Source: Paenibacillus pedocola (GTDB lineage: Bacteria > Bacillota > Bacilli > Paenibacillales > Paenibacillaceae). Taken from it: 64,000 nucleotides of DNA. The notes under the pieces were generated by a model. It was not told where the DNA came from. It saw only the letters and a list, made by a program, of their open reading frames with translations, and searched no databases. Shown here piece after piece: positions 1 to 9,181 of this stretch (position 1 is its first letter; the number at the start of each line of letters is the position of its first letter). The stretch lies in contig NZ_CP134223.1 of NCBI RefSeq assembly GCF_031599675.1, forward strand, positions 248,001-312,000, read 5' to 3'. The translations under genes were made by a program, and so were the position numbers.

Positions 1-2
1 CT

Positions 3-935
3 GCTTATACGGATGAAATCACAGAGGCCAAGAAGGCATGGGCAGCGGAAAGAACACGTCTGGCCAGTGTGGAGTATACGGGGATAAAGGGCAGCTTGAA
101 GGCGGGCGGTGCGAAGGATGGCGGTGTGAAGGAAGCCGATGCGTTGAATGGTGTGAAGGAAGCAGACCGCCCGGCAGATTCATTCGTGCCGGAAATTGCC
201 GGACATCTCGATGAGAGGCTACCCGAGTATGCGGAGGCGCTGAATACTTCGCTGGCGCAGACACAGGTGCTTGCGATACTTAATGAATATATCCCTGAGG
301 ACGCCATCGTCATCGGAGCAGCCGGCAGCCTGCCGGGCGATATGCAGAGGATATGGAATTCGGCTGTGCCGGATACTTACCATATGGAATACGGATTTTC
401 GTGTATGGGGTATGAGGTCGCCGGTGCACTCGGCATCAAATTGGCTGAACCGGAGCGGGAAGTATACGCCCTGGTCGGAGACGGCAGCTATCAGATGCTG
501 CATTCGGAGCTGGTAACGAGCCTGCAGGAGAACAAGAAGATCAACGTCATACTGCTCGACAATGCAGGCTTCGGCTGCATCAACAATCTGCAGATGGAAC
601 AGGGTCTGGACAGCATGGCGACGGAGTTCCGCCATCGCGGCCAAGATGGCCAATTAAGCGGCGGGCTGATGGTCATCGACTATGCAGCCAGTGCCGCCGG
701 CTATGGGGTTAAGACCTTCCGGGCGGCGACTGTGGAAGAGCTGCGTAATGCTCTAGCGGAAGCCCGGCGGGCGGAACGGTCCACGCTGATCGACATCAAG
801 GTGCTGCCGAAGACAATGACACACGGCTATGGAGCCTGGTGGCATGTCGGTGTACCGGAAGTGTCCGGCAGCGAAGCCGTGCAGACCGCCTACGGGCAGA
901 AAAAAGGGCAGCTGGAGAAGGCACGCAGTTATTAA
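3..935 (+). CDS. iolD: 3D-(3,5/4)-trihydroxycyclohexane-1,2-dione hydrolase, 3' part
   Basis: This is the C-terminal 310 residues of IolD, a thiamine-diphosphate enzyme that opens the ring of the trihydroxycyclohexanedione intermediate of myo-inositol breakdown in the cytoplasm. The reading frame is open to the left edge, so the start lies outside the window. The TPP/Mg-binding signature is visible: GDGSYQ near position 480, followed about 28 residues later by the [10 protein letters not shown] stretch. The segment [11 protein letters not shown]...[12 protein letters not shown] is typical of IolD as I recall it. Upstream of it, positions about 93-185 encode a low-complexity stretch with GVKEAD twice, which looks like a small lineage-specific insertion. 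iolE follows after 96 bases, consistent with an iol operon. Confidence 0.9.
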   Translation, partial: AYTDEITEAKKAWAAERTRLASVEYTGIKGSLKAGGAKDGGVKEADALNGVKEADRPADSFVPEIAGHLDERLPEYAEALNTSLAQTQVLAILNEYIPEDAIVIGAAGSLPGDMQRIWNSAVPDTYHMEYGFSCMGYEVAGALGIKLAEPEREVYALVGDGSYQMLHSELVTSLQENKKINVILLDNAGFGCINNLQMEQGLDSMATEFRHRGQDGQLSGGLMVIDYAASAAGYGVKTFRAATVEELRNALAEARRAERSTLIDIKVLPKTMTHGYGAWWHVGVPEVSGSEAVQTAYGQKKGQLEKARSY

Positions 936-1031
936 GTTGTTTAAGCAGCTTGTGCTGCCGAAGCAAGGGAACTCTGCGGCGGGCGGCTGAAGCCTGCTGC
1001 CATACCTGTGATAATGGAAGGGGTAGTACCC

Positions 1032-1931
1032 ATGATGTTCAAAGAACATGCGGTCCGGCTGGCCATTGCCCCCATCGCCTGGACTAATGATGATATGCCC
1101 GAACTGGGGCGGGACAATACGTTTGAGCAGTGCATTAGTGAGATGGCACTTGCCGGGTATGAGGGCAGCGAGGTGGGTAACAAATATCCGCGTTCTCCGG
1201 AGCGGCTGCACCGGGCGCTTGAGCTGCGCGGGCTGCAGATTGCCAGCGCCTGGTTCAGTGCCTACCTGACGGCAGGTCCTTATGAGGAGACCGCTAAAGC
1301 TTTTATCGCCCACCGTGACTTTCTGCATGAGATGGGAGCCAAAGTGATTGTGGTTTCCGAGCAGGGGCGGAGCATCCAAGGGCAGATGGATACGCCGCTG
1401 TTCGCTGCCAAGCCTGTGTTTACGGAACAGGAGTGGGCGGCGCTCGCTGCGGGTCTGGGCGGGCTGGGCCGCCTGGCTGCTGAGAAGGATATGTCGCTTG
1501 TCTATCACCACCATATGGGAACCGGAGTGCAGACGGCGGCTGAAATCACCCGGCTGATGGAGCTCACTGATCCCGGCGAGGTATCCCTGCTGTTTGATAC
1601 CGGGCATCTGGCTTTTGCCGGTGAGAATCCTTTGGAGGTGCTGCGGGCTCATCTGCCGCGGATTAAGCATGTCCACCTGAAGGATATCCGGCCCGGGGTT
1701 GTCCAGCGTGTGATTTCGGATGGGCTCAGCTTCCTGCAGGCGGTAAAAGCAGGAGCGTTCACCGTGCCGGGTGACGGGTGCATTGCGTTTGCTGAGATTT
1801 TTGCCGAGTTGGCGGCGGCGTCCTATACGGGATGGTTCGTGGTGGAAGCGGAGCAGGACCCGGCGCTGGCCGATCCGCTGGAATACGCGATCAAGGCGCG
1901 CCGTTATATCCGGGAAGTCAGCGGTTTGTAA
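1032..1931 (+). CDS. iolE: Myo-inosose-2 dehydratase
   Basis: This is a 299-residue TIM-barrel protein of the xylose-isomerase-like / AP-endonuclease-2 superfamily. IolE dehydrates scyllo-inosose to the diketone that IolD later hydrolyses. The N-terminal segment [18 protein letters not shown] and the motif [13 protein letters not shown] are characteristic of IolE, and [23 protein letters not shown] and [11 protein letters not shown] carry the metal- and substrate-binding His, Asp and Glu residues of the barrel. The start is placed at the ATG at 1032 because GGAAGGGG lies about 7 bases upstream. An ATG at 1014 and a GTG at 1008 are in frame but have no ribosome binding site. It follows iolD on the same strand and is probably the last gene of the operon. 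Confidence 0.9.
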   Translation: MMFKEHAVRLAIAPIAWTNDDMPELGRDNTFEQCISEMALAGYEGSEVGNKYPRSPERLHRALELRGLQIASAWFSAYLTAGPYEETAKAFIAHRDFLHEMGAKVIVVSEQGRSIQGQMDTPLFAAKPVFTEQEWAALAAGLGGLGRLAAEKDMSLVYHHHMGTGVQTAAEITRLMELTDPGEVSLLFDTGHLAFAGENPLEVLRAHLPRIKHVHLKDIRPGVVQRVISDGLSFLQAVKAGAFTVPGDGCIAFAEIFAELAAASYTGWFVVEAEQDPALADPLEYAIKARRYIREVSGL

Positions 1932-1993
1932 GCCTTGTTGGGCGGCGGACCGGGCGGCCGTGATCTGGCGGATTTGCCCATGTGAGTGTGTAT

Positions 1994-2044
1994 GCGGGGT
2001 TGTGCGGCTGCGGCTGTGCTTACCCCGCCTTTTGCATTGGTTAG
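1994..2044 (+). terminator. Probable terminator after iolE
   Basis: GCGGGGT at 1994-2000 pairs with ACCCCGC at 2032-2038, with a GC-rich loop, followed by CTTTTGC. The T-run is short, so termination may be partial. It would close the iol operon. Confidence 0.55.
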
Positions 2045-2140
2045 GAGCGTGTGGACTCCTACTGTTGCGGGGATAAAAAGCATCGGAAATGTGTGGATTA
2101 AGGAGGAAATCTTCGTAAGGAGATGGAGCCTGGCCGTCCC

Positions 2141-2768
2141 GGGCGGAAGTCCGGCCACCGGATGGAATCAGAGGGATAAATCCCTCTGATTGGGCGGAAA
2201 CCCGGCCACCGGGCGAAAATAGAGGGATAAATCCCTCTGATTGGGCGGAAACCCGGCCACCGGGCGAAAATAGAGGGATAAATCCCTCTGATTGGGCGGG
2301 AACCCGGCCACCGGGCGAAAATAGAGGGATAAATCCCTCTGATTGGGCAGAAACCCGGCCGCCGGGCGGAATTAGAGGGATAAATCCCACTGATTGGGCG
2401 GAAACCCGGCCACCGGGCGAAAACAGAGGGATAAATCCCTCTGATTGGGCGGAAGCCCGGCCACCGGGCGAAAATAGAGGGATAAATCCCTCTGATTGGG
2501 CGGAAGCCCGGCCACCGGGCGAAAATAGAGGGATAAATCCCTCTGATTGGGCGGGAACCCGGCCACCGGGCGAAAATAGAGGGATAAATCCCTCTGATTG
2601 GGCGGAAGCCCGGCCGCCGGGCGGAAATAGAGGGATAAATCCCACTGATTGCACAGAAACCCGGCCACCGGGCGAAAATAGAGGGATAAATCCCTCTGAT
2701 TGGGCAGAAACCCGGCCGCCGGGCGGAATTAGAGGGATAAATCCCACTGATTGGGCGGAAACCCGGCA
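2141..2768. repeat. Tandem array of twelve 51-bp palindromic repeats
   Basis: Twelve units of exactly 51 bp run from 2141 to 2752, with a partial thirteenth to about 2768. Each unit has two palindromes: CCCGGCCACCGGG in the first half and AGAGGGATAAATCCCTCT in the second, ending CTGATT. Copies 2 and 3 are identical, as are 4 and 9, 7 and 8, and 5 and 12; the last pair share the variant ending CCCACTGATT. The first copy is degenerate. This pattern suggests expansion by unequal exchange or slippage. Because 51 is divisible by three, long frames stay open through the array on the minus strand, but I see no gene there. It fills most of the 1080-base gap between iolE and the AraC-type regulator. 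Confidence 0.97.
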
Positions 2769-2883
2769 GCCAAACTCTCCGGTTTGGTTTAGGGCCATCC
2801 GGCTGCTTCATTCGTCACCTCCGGGGAACAAGATTGTTACGAGAATCCATTATTTTCCCTGTTGGCCGGGTCCCGGAGGCATG

Positions 2884-2892
2884 TGCTATAAT
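2884..2892 (+). promoter_or_regulatory. Extended -10 promoter candidate for the AraC-type regulator
   Basis: TGCTATAAT is an extended -10 (TG-N-TATAAT) 120 bases before the regulator start at 3012. No good -35 is visible at the right distance, which is common for extended -10 promoters. Confidence 0.45.
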
Positions 2893-3011
2893 GGCAGCAA
2901 TTCGGACGGAAGCTTCGATTATTTGAGCGCAGCCGAGTTTCCGGAGCGGCGTGTGCATGGAGCGGCCGGACCGCGGCCTGGTATCCTAACGGTTGTGGAG
3001 GGGGTTGTCTA

Positions 3012-5261
3012 ATGTTCCGTACCTGGTATCACCGATTGCTGCTATCCTACTTTCCTATCTTTTTGCTAACTGTGACAATCCTGATTTTTGCCTCGTTTGT
3101 ATTTATCAATGACATCTCCCGGATGGAGACCAAGAAGGCGGACCGCATCTCAGCCAGTTATCTCATGGATAATGTGGACCGGACGGTCAAAGAAGTCGAA
3201 CTGTCTGTACTGGAAGCTGCCGAACGCAGCGATGCCTATAAGCGTTACTTTAATAATCAGGGTAAAGCGGATACGGGGGCAATCTATGCAGTAGCCCAGA
3301 GCCTGCGTGGTCTTATTCACGAATCCTCCTACATCCAATCGATCTATCTGTACGACAAAAGAAATGAAAGCGTTTTAACGGAAACTGGATTGAAGGAGCT
3401 TACCGGATTTGTAGACGAAGGCTGGATTAGGCAAATAACCTCCGGTGTTCTGCCGGAAGGCTGGCAGCCCGTCAGGGAATATAAATATGAGTTTATTCAG
3501 CGTACGCCCATACGTGTGCTTACTATAAATAAAGCCATGCCGCTTCCCTTCGGCTCAGGGGGGGTACTGGTGATCAATATCAAAATGAGCGGAATTGAGC
3601 AGCTTGTCGACAGCATGGTCAATCAGCAGCTCTCTTTCCTGACCATTTCCGGCAGCGATGGACAGACCGTGTATCAGGCGCATTCGGACAGTGAGGGTGC
3701 CGCCAGCGGCAAGCTGCTGAACACGCTTTATCTGGAGAGGCTCGGCTGGACGTTCTCCAGCGGAATTAAGGCAGGCAACCTGTTCAGCTGGGTGTCTGTG
3801 ATTTCCTATCTCTGGGTGGCGATTGCCCTTGGGACGGTTATCTGTGCGATTTTTTACCTGGTCTATGTGACCCGGCGCAATTATAAACCGATCCAGGTGA
3901 TTATGAACCGGATTGAAGGCCACCAGATCCGTATGATGGACCGGTCGACCGACCGGCCTGACGAAATGATGCTCATTGACGGGGTGCTGGAGGATCTGAT
4001 TAACAACATGACGGATTATGATAAAAAAAGCCGGGAGAACCTGCTGCTGCAGCGCAGCAAGCTGTTCACCGATCTGCTGCACAGCGAGCGGCTCGACAAC
4101 GTCATCCAGCGGCTGGAGGAACTGTCACCGCTAACCGGTGCCGATTCCTCCTCCCGCTTTATGGTTGTGCTCAGCGAAATTAACCGCTATGAGCAGGTAT
4201 TTGAGGACCGTTATACAAGGGGAGACCAGAATACGCTCAAGTTTGCCTTGATGAACGTGTTTCAGGAATTGGCGCGAAATGCTGAGCTTCAGGGCTGGGC
4301 GGAGTGGGTCGGGACCGAGCGGGCCGCGATTCTCTTCCTGGCCACCGGCAGCGATGAGGAAATGACCGGCAAGATCCGCATTTTCGCTGAAGACTGCCGT
4401 TCCTGGGTAGAGCAGAATTTGCGGATCTCGCTCAGCTTCGGCATCGGCCCGGCTGCATCCGGACCGGGAACGATCCGGGAGTCTTATGCAGCGGCCGAAT
4501 ATGTCATGCAGCATAAGCTGCTGATGCAGGAAGATATCGCGCTGGCGGAATGCGGGGAAGCGCGCCAGCCGCTGCTTGAAACGTACAAATATCTGCAGAT
4601 GATTGCCGAGTTTGTCAAACAGTTCCGGATGTCGAGCGGTCAATGGCGGGAGCAGCTGGAGTCGATTTTTGAGGCGTTTGAACAGGATTTTCTGCAGGAT
4701 GACGATATCCGCTCGCTGATTCAGGCTATGCTGCAGATGCTGAGCCGTGAAGTGGCCGTGATGTCGGAGCAGCTGCAGGATGAGCTGTCGGCAGAGAATG
4801 CCCGGGTCCGGCTGAAGGGGCTGGAAAAGGCTGACTCCATCGGTGAAGTGAAGAGCATTCTGTTTGAATATTTGACAGAGTTATTCCGGACCTATGTCTC
4901 TGTCAGTGAGACCAAAAGCTACCGGGCGATGGTCAACGAGATGAAGAACTATATCGAGGAGAACTTTGCCAATCCGGATCTTTCCCTGAAGCATTTAAGT
5001 GACCGGTTTCAGGTGTCCGGCAAATATGCCAGCTACCTGTTCAAAACGGAATTCAAAATGAAATTTGTTGATTTCGTTACGGAGCTGCGGATGAAGGAAG
5101 CGGAACAGCTGCTGCTGGAGACGGAATATTCACTGCAGGATATCGCGCTCCAGGTGGGCTATGCAAATGCGATTACGTTCGGCAGGGTATTTAAGCGGGT
5201 TGCCGGCATCACGCCCGGCGATTACCGTTCTTTGAAGCGCCGCGGAGCATCCAAAGCCTAA
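3012..5261 (+). CDS. AraC-family regulator with membrane-anchored extracellular sensor
   Basis: This 749-residue protein has a first membrane segment at about residues 8-30, an extracellular sensor region of about 230 residues, a second membrane segment at about 260-283, a long cytoplasmic linker, and an AraC-type double HTH at about 640-745 (LSLKHLSDRFQVSGKYASYLF ... LQDIALQVGYANAITFGRVFKRV). This is the architecture of the YtdP/YesS-type one-component regulators that control pectin and oligosaccharide uptake genes. It should sense an extracellular sugar or its binding protein and bind DNA directly. GGAGGGGG precedes the ATG. It sits just upstream of, and codirectional with, the transporter operon at 5666, its likely target. 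Length and domain order are normal for the family; the ligand cannot be read from the sequence. Confidence 0.88.
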   Translation: MFRTWYHRLLLSYFPIFLLTVTILIFASFVFINDISRMETKKADRISASYLMDNVDRTVKEVELSVLEAAERSDAYKRYFNNQGKADTGAIYAVAQSLRGLIHESSYIQSIYLYDKRNESVLTETGLKELTGFVDEGWIRQITSGVLPEGWQPVREYKYEFIQRTPIRVLTINKAMPLPFGSGGVLVINIKMSGIEQLVDSMVNQQLSFLTISGSDGQTVYQAHSDSEGAASGKLLNTLYLERLGWTFSSGIKAGNLFSWVSVISYLWVAIALGTVICAIFYLVYVTRRNYKPIQVIMNRIEGHQIRMMDRSTDRPDEMMLIDGVLEDLINNMTDYDKKSRENLLLQRSKLFTDLLHSERLDNVIQRLEELSPLTGADSSSRFMVVLSEINRYEQVFEDRYTRGDQNTLKFALMNVFQELARNAELQGWAEWVGTERAAILFLATGSDEEMTGKIRIFAEDCRSWVEQNLRISLSFGIGPAASGPGTIRESYAAAEYVMQHKLLMQEDIALAECGEARQPLLETYKYLQMIAEFVKQFRMSSGQWREQLESIFEAFEQDFLQDDDIRSLIQAMLQMLSREVAVMSEQLQDELSAENARVRLKGLEKADSIGEVKSILFEYLTELFRTYVSVSETKSYRAMVNEMKNYIEENFANPDLSLKHLSDRFQVSGKYASYLFKTEFKMKFVDFVTELRMKEAEQLLLETEYSLQDIALQVGYANAITFGRVFKRVAGITPGDYRSLKRRGASKA

Positions 5262-5348
5262 GGCGGTTGTCCTGTTAATGAATCCATGGCGAAGCAGTTT
5301 CAGCTTGCCGGTACCAAAGGTGAAACGTCGGACTGATTCTGGCTTGCC

Positions 5349-5413
5349 AGGCCGCATTCCTGCTCGCAAAGCTCCGTCAGGAGCATGCAAACACGGATGC
5401 GGCCTCTTTTTTT
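5349..5413 (+). terminator. Terminator after the AraC-type regulator
   Basis: AGGCCGCAT at 5349-5357 pairs with ATGCGGCCT at 5397-5405 and is followed by CTTTTTTTT. The inner TCCTG/CAGGA bases can extend the fold. Confidence 0.8.
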
Positions 5414-5427
5414 ACTGCTTATGAAAG

Positions 5428-5464
5428 CGGTTTATCATACGAAAATGGTTGGTCCGATAAACCG
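5428..5464. promoter_or_regulatory. Inverted repeat ahead of the transporter operon
   Basis: CGGTTTATC at 5428-5436 and its exact complement GATAAACCG at 5456-5464 are separated by 19 bases, in the gap between the regulator's terminator and the binding-protein gene. The arms are about 28 bp apart centre to centre, under three helical turns. It could be an operator for the AraC-type regulator. The rest of the 5262-5665 gap holds only a weak promoter-like pair (TTGTCA at 5508, AATACT at 5532). Confidence 0.35.
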
Positions 5465-5665
5465 GAAGTCCGAATTCGCGGCAAAGGACATATCCGAAAC
5501 AGGTTTATTGTCAGACTGCCGAAAGTTATGGAATACTGTGGGCATCCCGAACGGCAAGCGGTCAAGCAGCACATCAGAGGATTTCCGCTTAGGGATGGAC
5601 AGGTGGAAGGCACGGGGATCATAAAGTCACCATTATAGCCTTGTAAAGGCGAAGGAGATGGAACA

Positions 5666-7279
5666 ATGACAGTGAACGTAAACCAAGGATTTCTGAAGAA
5701 GGCCATCGGAATCGGATTGACCGCAGTAATGGGGGCTTCCCTGCTGGCGGGCTGCTCCTCTGATTCCAAGACAAACACGGCAGATGGAAGTACAGCAGCA
5801 CCAAGTGAGAGCGCCGAGCGTGTCACACTGAAGGTAGAAATCTTTGACCGCGGCAACAGCCCGGAGCCTTATACCATTACCAACAACTATCTGTCCCAGC
5901 TGATTCAGAAAAATTTCGGCGATCCGAATAACATTGATGTCGAATTCGTGCCGGTTCAGCGCTCTGAGGAAGTTACGAAGCTGAATGTACTCATGGCAAG
6001 CAACACGGATGTGCCTGATATTGTATTTACGTATGATTCCAGTGTATTTTACCGCTACGCCCAGCAGGGCGGCCTGACAGATGTCGGGGATCTGCTCGAT
6101 CAATATGGTTCGAACCTGAAGAAATTCATTGGCGACGAAACACTGGCATTCGGCCAGCTTGACGGCAAGCAGTTCTCCATCCCGGGCAAACGGGCGATTA
6201 CGGGCCGTTACAGCTCCTACATCCGCCAGGATTGGCTCGATAAACTGGGCCTCCCTGTACCGACAACAACTGACGAGCTGTATACAACTTTGAAAGCGTT
6301 TAAAGAGAAGGACCCGGGCGGTCTCGGAAGCAAAAACATCCCAATGGGCATGGCGCTCGCTCCGGCCCAGTTCGAGACACTGATCTATTCCTTCATGAAG
6401 CCGATCAGCGGGGATCTGACCTACAGCCAGCGCTATGAGCTGCCGCTGCATGAGGGCTTCAAAGATGCGATGCAATTCCTCAATAAGCTCTACAATGAAG
6501 GGCTGATCAGCAAGGATTTCAGTCTGGACGAGGATAAAACCCAGCTGGCCAAGGATATTCAGAACGGCAACGTAGGCTATTGGTCAGAGGATGTGGATGT
6601 CCTGTTCTATGCCGACGGAACCCTTGATAATCTCTCCAAAAATGTAGAGGGCAGCAAGGTGCTTCCGGTGGATGTTCTGACTAACGCCAAGGTCGACAAT
6701 AAGCACATTAAATCCCGCTATGCCTCGAACGGCATGTACATTATGATTCCGAAGAGCAGCAAACGTGCGGTGGAAGCGGTTAAGTATCTGGACTGGATGG
6801 CTTCAGGGAACAACCTGATCGATATCTACAGCGGTGTTGAAGGGGAAAACTATGATCTGGTTGACGGCATTCCAGTAGTTAAAGCAGATGTTCCTCAGGA
6901 ATTTGCTGACCGTCTGTTCAATGCCGGTGACACAGCAATCATCTCCAACGGCAAAAACCTCGGAGATCAGGCTACCAACGAAAAAGCATGGATCAGCGGC
7001 TTCCCGGAACGCAACCAGGAAATGCTGAAGCAGTCGATTGCGATTGCCAATACCGACACCGTCGGCCCGATCGTCTTTGGTAAGCCAATTGAAGCGGAAG
7101 GCCAATACGGCACTACTCTCAATGACAAGCTGGCCGTAATTATTGTGAAGACCGCGATGGCTAAGCCGGATGAGTTCGAATCCGTATATGAGCAGGAGAT
7201 GAAGGATTACATGTCCCTGGGCGGAGATAAGCTGAAGGCAGAGCTGGAGAAGGCACTTACAGAGCTTCCGGCTAAATAA
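5666..7279 (+). CDS. Extracellular solute-binding lipoprotein of an oligosaccharide ABC importer
   Basis: This is a 537-residue binding protein. The N-terminus is a lipoprotein signal: a basic start, a hydrophobic stretch and the lipobox LLAGC at about residues 26-30, followed by a Ser/Asp/Thr-rich linker. It should be anchored outside the membrane and deliver sugar to the two permeases that follow. The size and overall composition match the LplA/YtcQ class of large family 1 binding proteins, which bind complex plant-derived oligosaccharides. AAGGAGATGG precedes the ATG. The permease genes begin 73 bases downstream, across a stem-loop. No ATPase gene is present in the locus, so a shared MsmX-type ATPase elsewhere is likely, as known for this transporter class. 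Confidence 0.88.
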   Translation: MTVNVNQGFLKKAIGIGLTAVMGASLLAGCSSDSKTNTADGSTAAPSESAERVTLKVEIFDRGNSPEPYTITNNYLSQLIQKNFGDPNNIDVEFVPVQRSEEVTKLNVLMASNTDVPDIVFTYDSSVFYRYAQQGGLTDVGDLLDQYGSNLKKFIGDETLAFGQLDGKQFSIPGKRAITGRYSSYIRQDWLDKLGLPVPTTTDELYTTLKAFKEKDPGGLGSKNIPMGMALAPAQFETLIYSFMKPISGDLTYSQRYELPLHEGFKDAMQFLNKLYNEGLISKDFSLDEDKTQLAKDIQNGNVGYWSEDVDVLFYADGTLDNLSKNVEGSKVLPVDVLTNAKVDNKHIKSRYASNGMYIMIPKSSKRAVEAVKYLDWMASGNNLIDIYSGVEGENYDLVDGIPVVKADVPQEFADRLFNAGDTAIISNGKNLGDQATNEKAWISGFPERNQEMLKQSIAIANTDTVGPIVFGKPIEAEGQYGTTLNDKLAVIIVKTAMAKPDEFESVYEQEMKDYMSLGGDKLKAELEKALTELPAK

Positions 7280-7292
7280 CAAATATAAAGTG

Positions 7293-7334
7293 AAAACCGG
7301 GGGGGAGGTGAGATGCCGCTTCACCCGGTTTTTC
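7293..7334 (+). terminator. Stem-loop between binding protein and first permease (partial terminator)
   Basis: AAAACCGGG at 7293-7301 pairs with CCCGGTTTT at 7324-7332 and is followed by TCTC. It overlaps the leader of the permease gene. A leaky terminator or 3'-end stabiliser here would give more binding protein than permease, the usual stoichiometry for such operons. Confidence 0.6.
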
Positions 7335-7352
7335 TCATAGGAGGAGACCGAC

Positions 7353-8255
7353 TTGAGCAAAGCGAGTTACTTTAGACGGTATTGGCAACTCTATGCGCTG
7401 CTTTCGCTGCCTATTATCTATTTTCTAATTTTCCGTTATGGTCCGATGTATGGTGTGCAGATCGCTTTTAAGGATTTCAATTTGTTCCAGGGGATCGGCG
7501 GCAGTGAGTGGATCGGCTTCGACGCCTTCCGCGAGGTTTTTGGCATGAGGGAGTTCTACAGCACCCTGCGCAATACGTTTATGCTGAATTTTCTGGATTT
7601 ACTGGTCTCCTTTCCGGCCCCGATTATTCTGGCGATTATGCTGTATGAAATCAAGTCGGTATGGTTCAAAAAAATATCGCAGACCATCCTCTACATCCCC
7701 CATTTTATTTCCTGGGTAATCATCGGGGGGATCGTCTATCAGTTGTTCGGCAACCAGTCCGGTATGGTGAACGAAGTGCTGCAGGGGCTGGGCCTCTCTC
7801 CCATTCCGTTCCTGACCGAAAAAAATCCTTGGCTCATTACGTACTTGTTTACTGGCGTCTGGCAAAGTGCCGGCTGGGGAACCATCCTGTATCTGGCGGC
7901 ATTGACCGGTGTCAACCGCGAGCTGTTCGAAGCAGCTGAAGTCGATGGGGCAACCAGGCTCAAGAAGATCCGCTATATTACGCTTCCAAGCATTAAACCA
8001 ACCATCGTGACCCTGCTTATCCTCAACCTCGGGAAAATGGTCAGCATCGGCTTTGACCGTCCTTACATCATCGGGAATACAGCGGTACGTGAATATTCCG
8101 ATGTGCTCAGCACCTTTGTATACCGGATCGGTCTGGAATCGGGCCAATATACGCTGGCTACTGTAGTCGGATTGTTCCAGGCGGTGGTGGGGCTGGTATT
8201 CATTCTCGGCTCCAATTATATTTCGAAAAAAGTGACCGGCAACGGCATCATATGA
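7353..8255 (+). CDS. Oligosaccharide ABC transporter permease, LplB/YteP type
   Basis: This is a 300-residue inner-membrane permease with about six hydrophobic segments. The N-terminus (YWQLYALLSLPIIYFLIFRYGPMYGVQIAFKDFN) is the conserved LplB-type opening. The EAA loop that contacts the ATPase is visible as FEAAEVDGATRLKKIRYITLP, about residues 189-209. It starts with TTG: GGAGGAGACC lies just upstream and no ATG fits the alignment. It pairs with the permease at 8278 to form the channel for the substrate bound by the 5666 lipoprotein. Confidence 0.93.
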   Translation: MSKASYFRRYWQLYALLSLPIIYFLIFRYGPMYGVQIAFKDFNLFQGIGGSEWIGFDAFREVFGMREFYSTLRNTFMLNFLDLLVSFPAPIILAIMLYEIKSVWFKKISQTILYIPHFISWVIIGGIVYQLFGNQSGMVNEVLQGLGLSPIPFLTEKNPWLITYLFTGVWQSAGWGTILYLAALTGVNRELFEAAEVDGATRLKKIRYITLPSIKPTIVTLLILNLGKMVSIGFDRPYIIGNTAVREYSDVLSTFVYRIGLESGQYTLATVVGLFQAVVGLVFILGSNYISKKVTGNGII

Positions 8256-8277
8256 TAAAAGAAGGAGGCGGAGTGCT

Positions 8278-9150
8278 ATGAGTGAACGCACCTCAAACCG
8301 GATTTTTGATATCGTCAATATTACATGTGTTACCTTGTTCGTCCTGTTCTGTCTGGCTCCGTTTTTGCACGTAATTGCTGTGTCGCTCAGCTCCAACCGG
8401 GCAATCACATCCGGTGAAGTGACGATTTTCCCGATAGAAGTGAACTGGAATGCATACATTAATGTATTTTCTGACAATGCGATGATCCGCTCGCTCATCT
8501 TTACGATCATTCTGACGGTGGCCACCACGCTGCTTTGCATGATCTTCACGATTGCAGCAGCCTATCCGCTGACCAACACTAAACTGAAGGGCCGCAAGTT
8601 TTTCATGTATCTGATCATCATTACCATGTTTTTCAGCGGAGGGATTATTCCTGAATATCTGCTGATCCGTGATCTGAAAATGATCGACTCGGTCTGGTCA
8701 CTGATTCTGCCCGGTCTGGTCAGCCCGTTTAACCTGATTATCCTTATCTCCTTCTTCAACAATATTCCGCCAAGTCTGGAAGAATCGGCTGAAATCGATG
8801 GCAGCTCGCATTTCCGCACATTAATGAGCATTATCCTGCCGTTATCTATGCCGGTTATGGCCACATTGGCGCTCTTTTATGCGGTGGGGCGCTGGAACGG
8901 CTTCCAGGATTCACTTATGTATATCAATAATCCCGATCTGTACCCGCTTCAGCTCAAACTGTTCCAGATGGTGCAGAACAATATGGTCTCCGAATTGACA
9001 CAGATGGAGGGGGCCAACCGGACTGCGCTGACTCCGGAGAGCCTCAAAGCAGCAACGGTTATCTTCGCTACGGTGCCGATCCTTGCCGTGTATCCGTGGC
9101 TGCAGAAATATTTTGTCAGCGGGGTCATGCTTGGTGCCGTCAAAGGGTGA
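8278..9150 (+). CDS. Oligosaccharide ABC transporter permease, LplC/YtcP type
   Basis: This 290-residue protein is the second permease of the importer. It shows the family opening (VLFCLAPFLHVIAVSLSSNRAI), about six membrane segments, the EAA loop SLEESAEIDGSSHFRTLMSI (about residues 164-183) and the typical C-terminus YFVSGVMLGAVKG. AAGGAGG lies a few bases before the ATG, and the gene starts 22 bases after the previous permease. The TIM-barrel gene starts 31 bases after it, so transcription is probably continuous through to 12734. Confidence 0.93.
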   Translation: MSERTSNRIFDIVNITCVTLFVLFCLAPFLHVIAVSLSSNRAITSGEVTIFPIEVNWNAYINVFSDNAMIRSLIFTIILTVATTLLCMIFTIAAAYPLTNTKLKGRKFFMYLIIITMFFSGGIIPEYLLIRDLKMIDSVWSLILPGLVSPFNLIILISFFNNIPPSLEESAEIDGSSHFRTLMSIILPLSMPVMATLALFYAVGRWNGFQDSLMYINNPDLYPLQLKLFQMVQNNMVSELTQMEGANRTALTPESLKAATVIFATVPILAVYPWLQKYFVSGVMLGAVKG

Positions 9151-9181
9151 CCTGCAAGGCAGGGTGTACAGAAGGGAGAAC

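Noticed and set aside
2141-2768. CRISPR array
   Set aside because: The parts between conserved cores are themselves repeats, not unique spacers, and no cas gene is present. The same holds for 48846-49085.
753-2798. Minus-strand frame of 681 codons over iolD, iolE and the repeat array
   Set aside because: It lies antisense to two clear genes, and its length in the array is explained by a 51-bp period. No ribosome binding site or known domain.
2098-2811. Second minus-strand frame of 237 codons through the 51-bp array
   Set aside because: Same cause: the period is divisible by three. A repeat-only product with no start signal.
5385-5624. Small plus-strand frame of 79 codons
   Set aside because: It starts inside the terminator stem and has no binding site or recognisable features.
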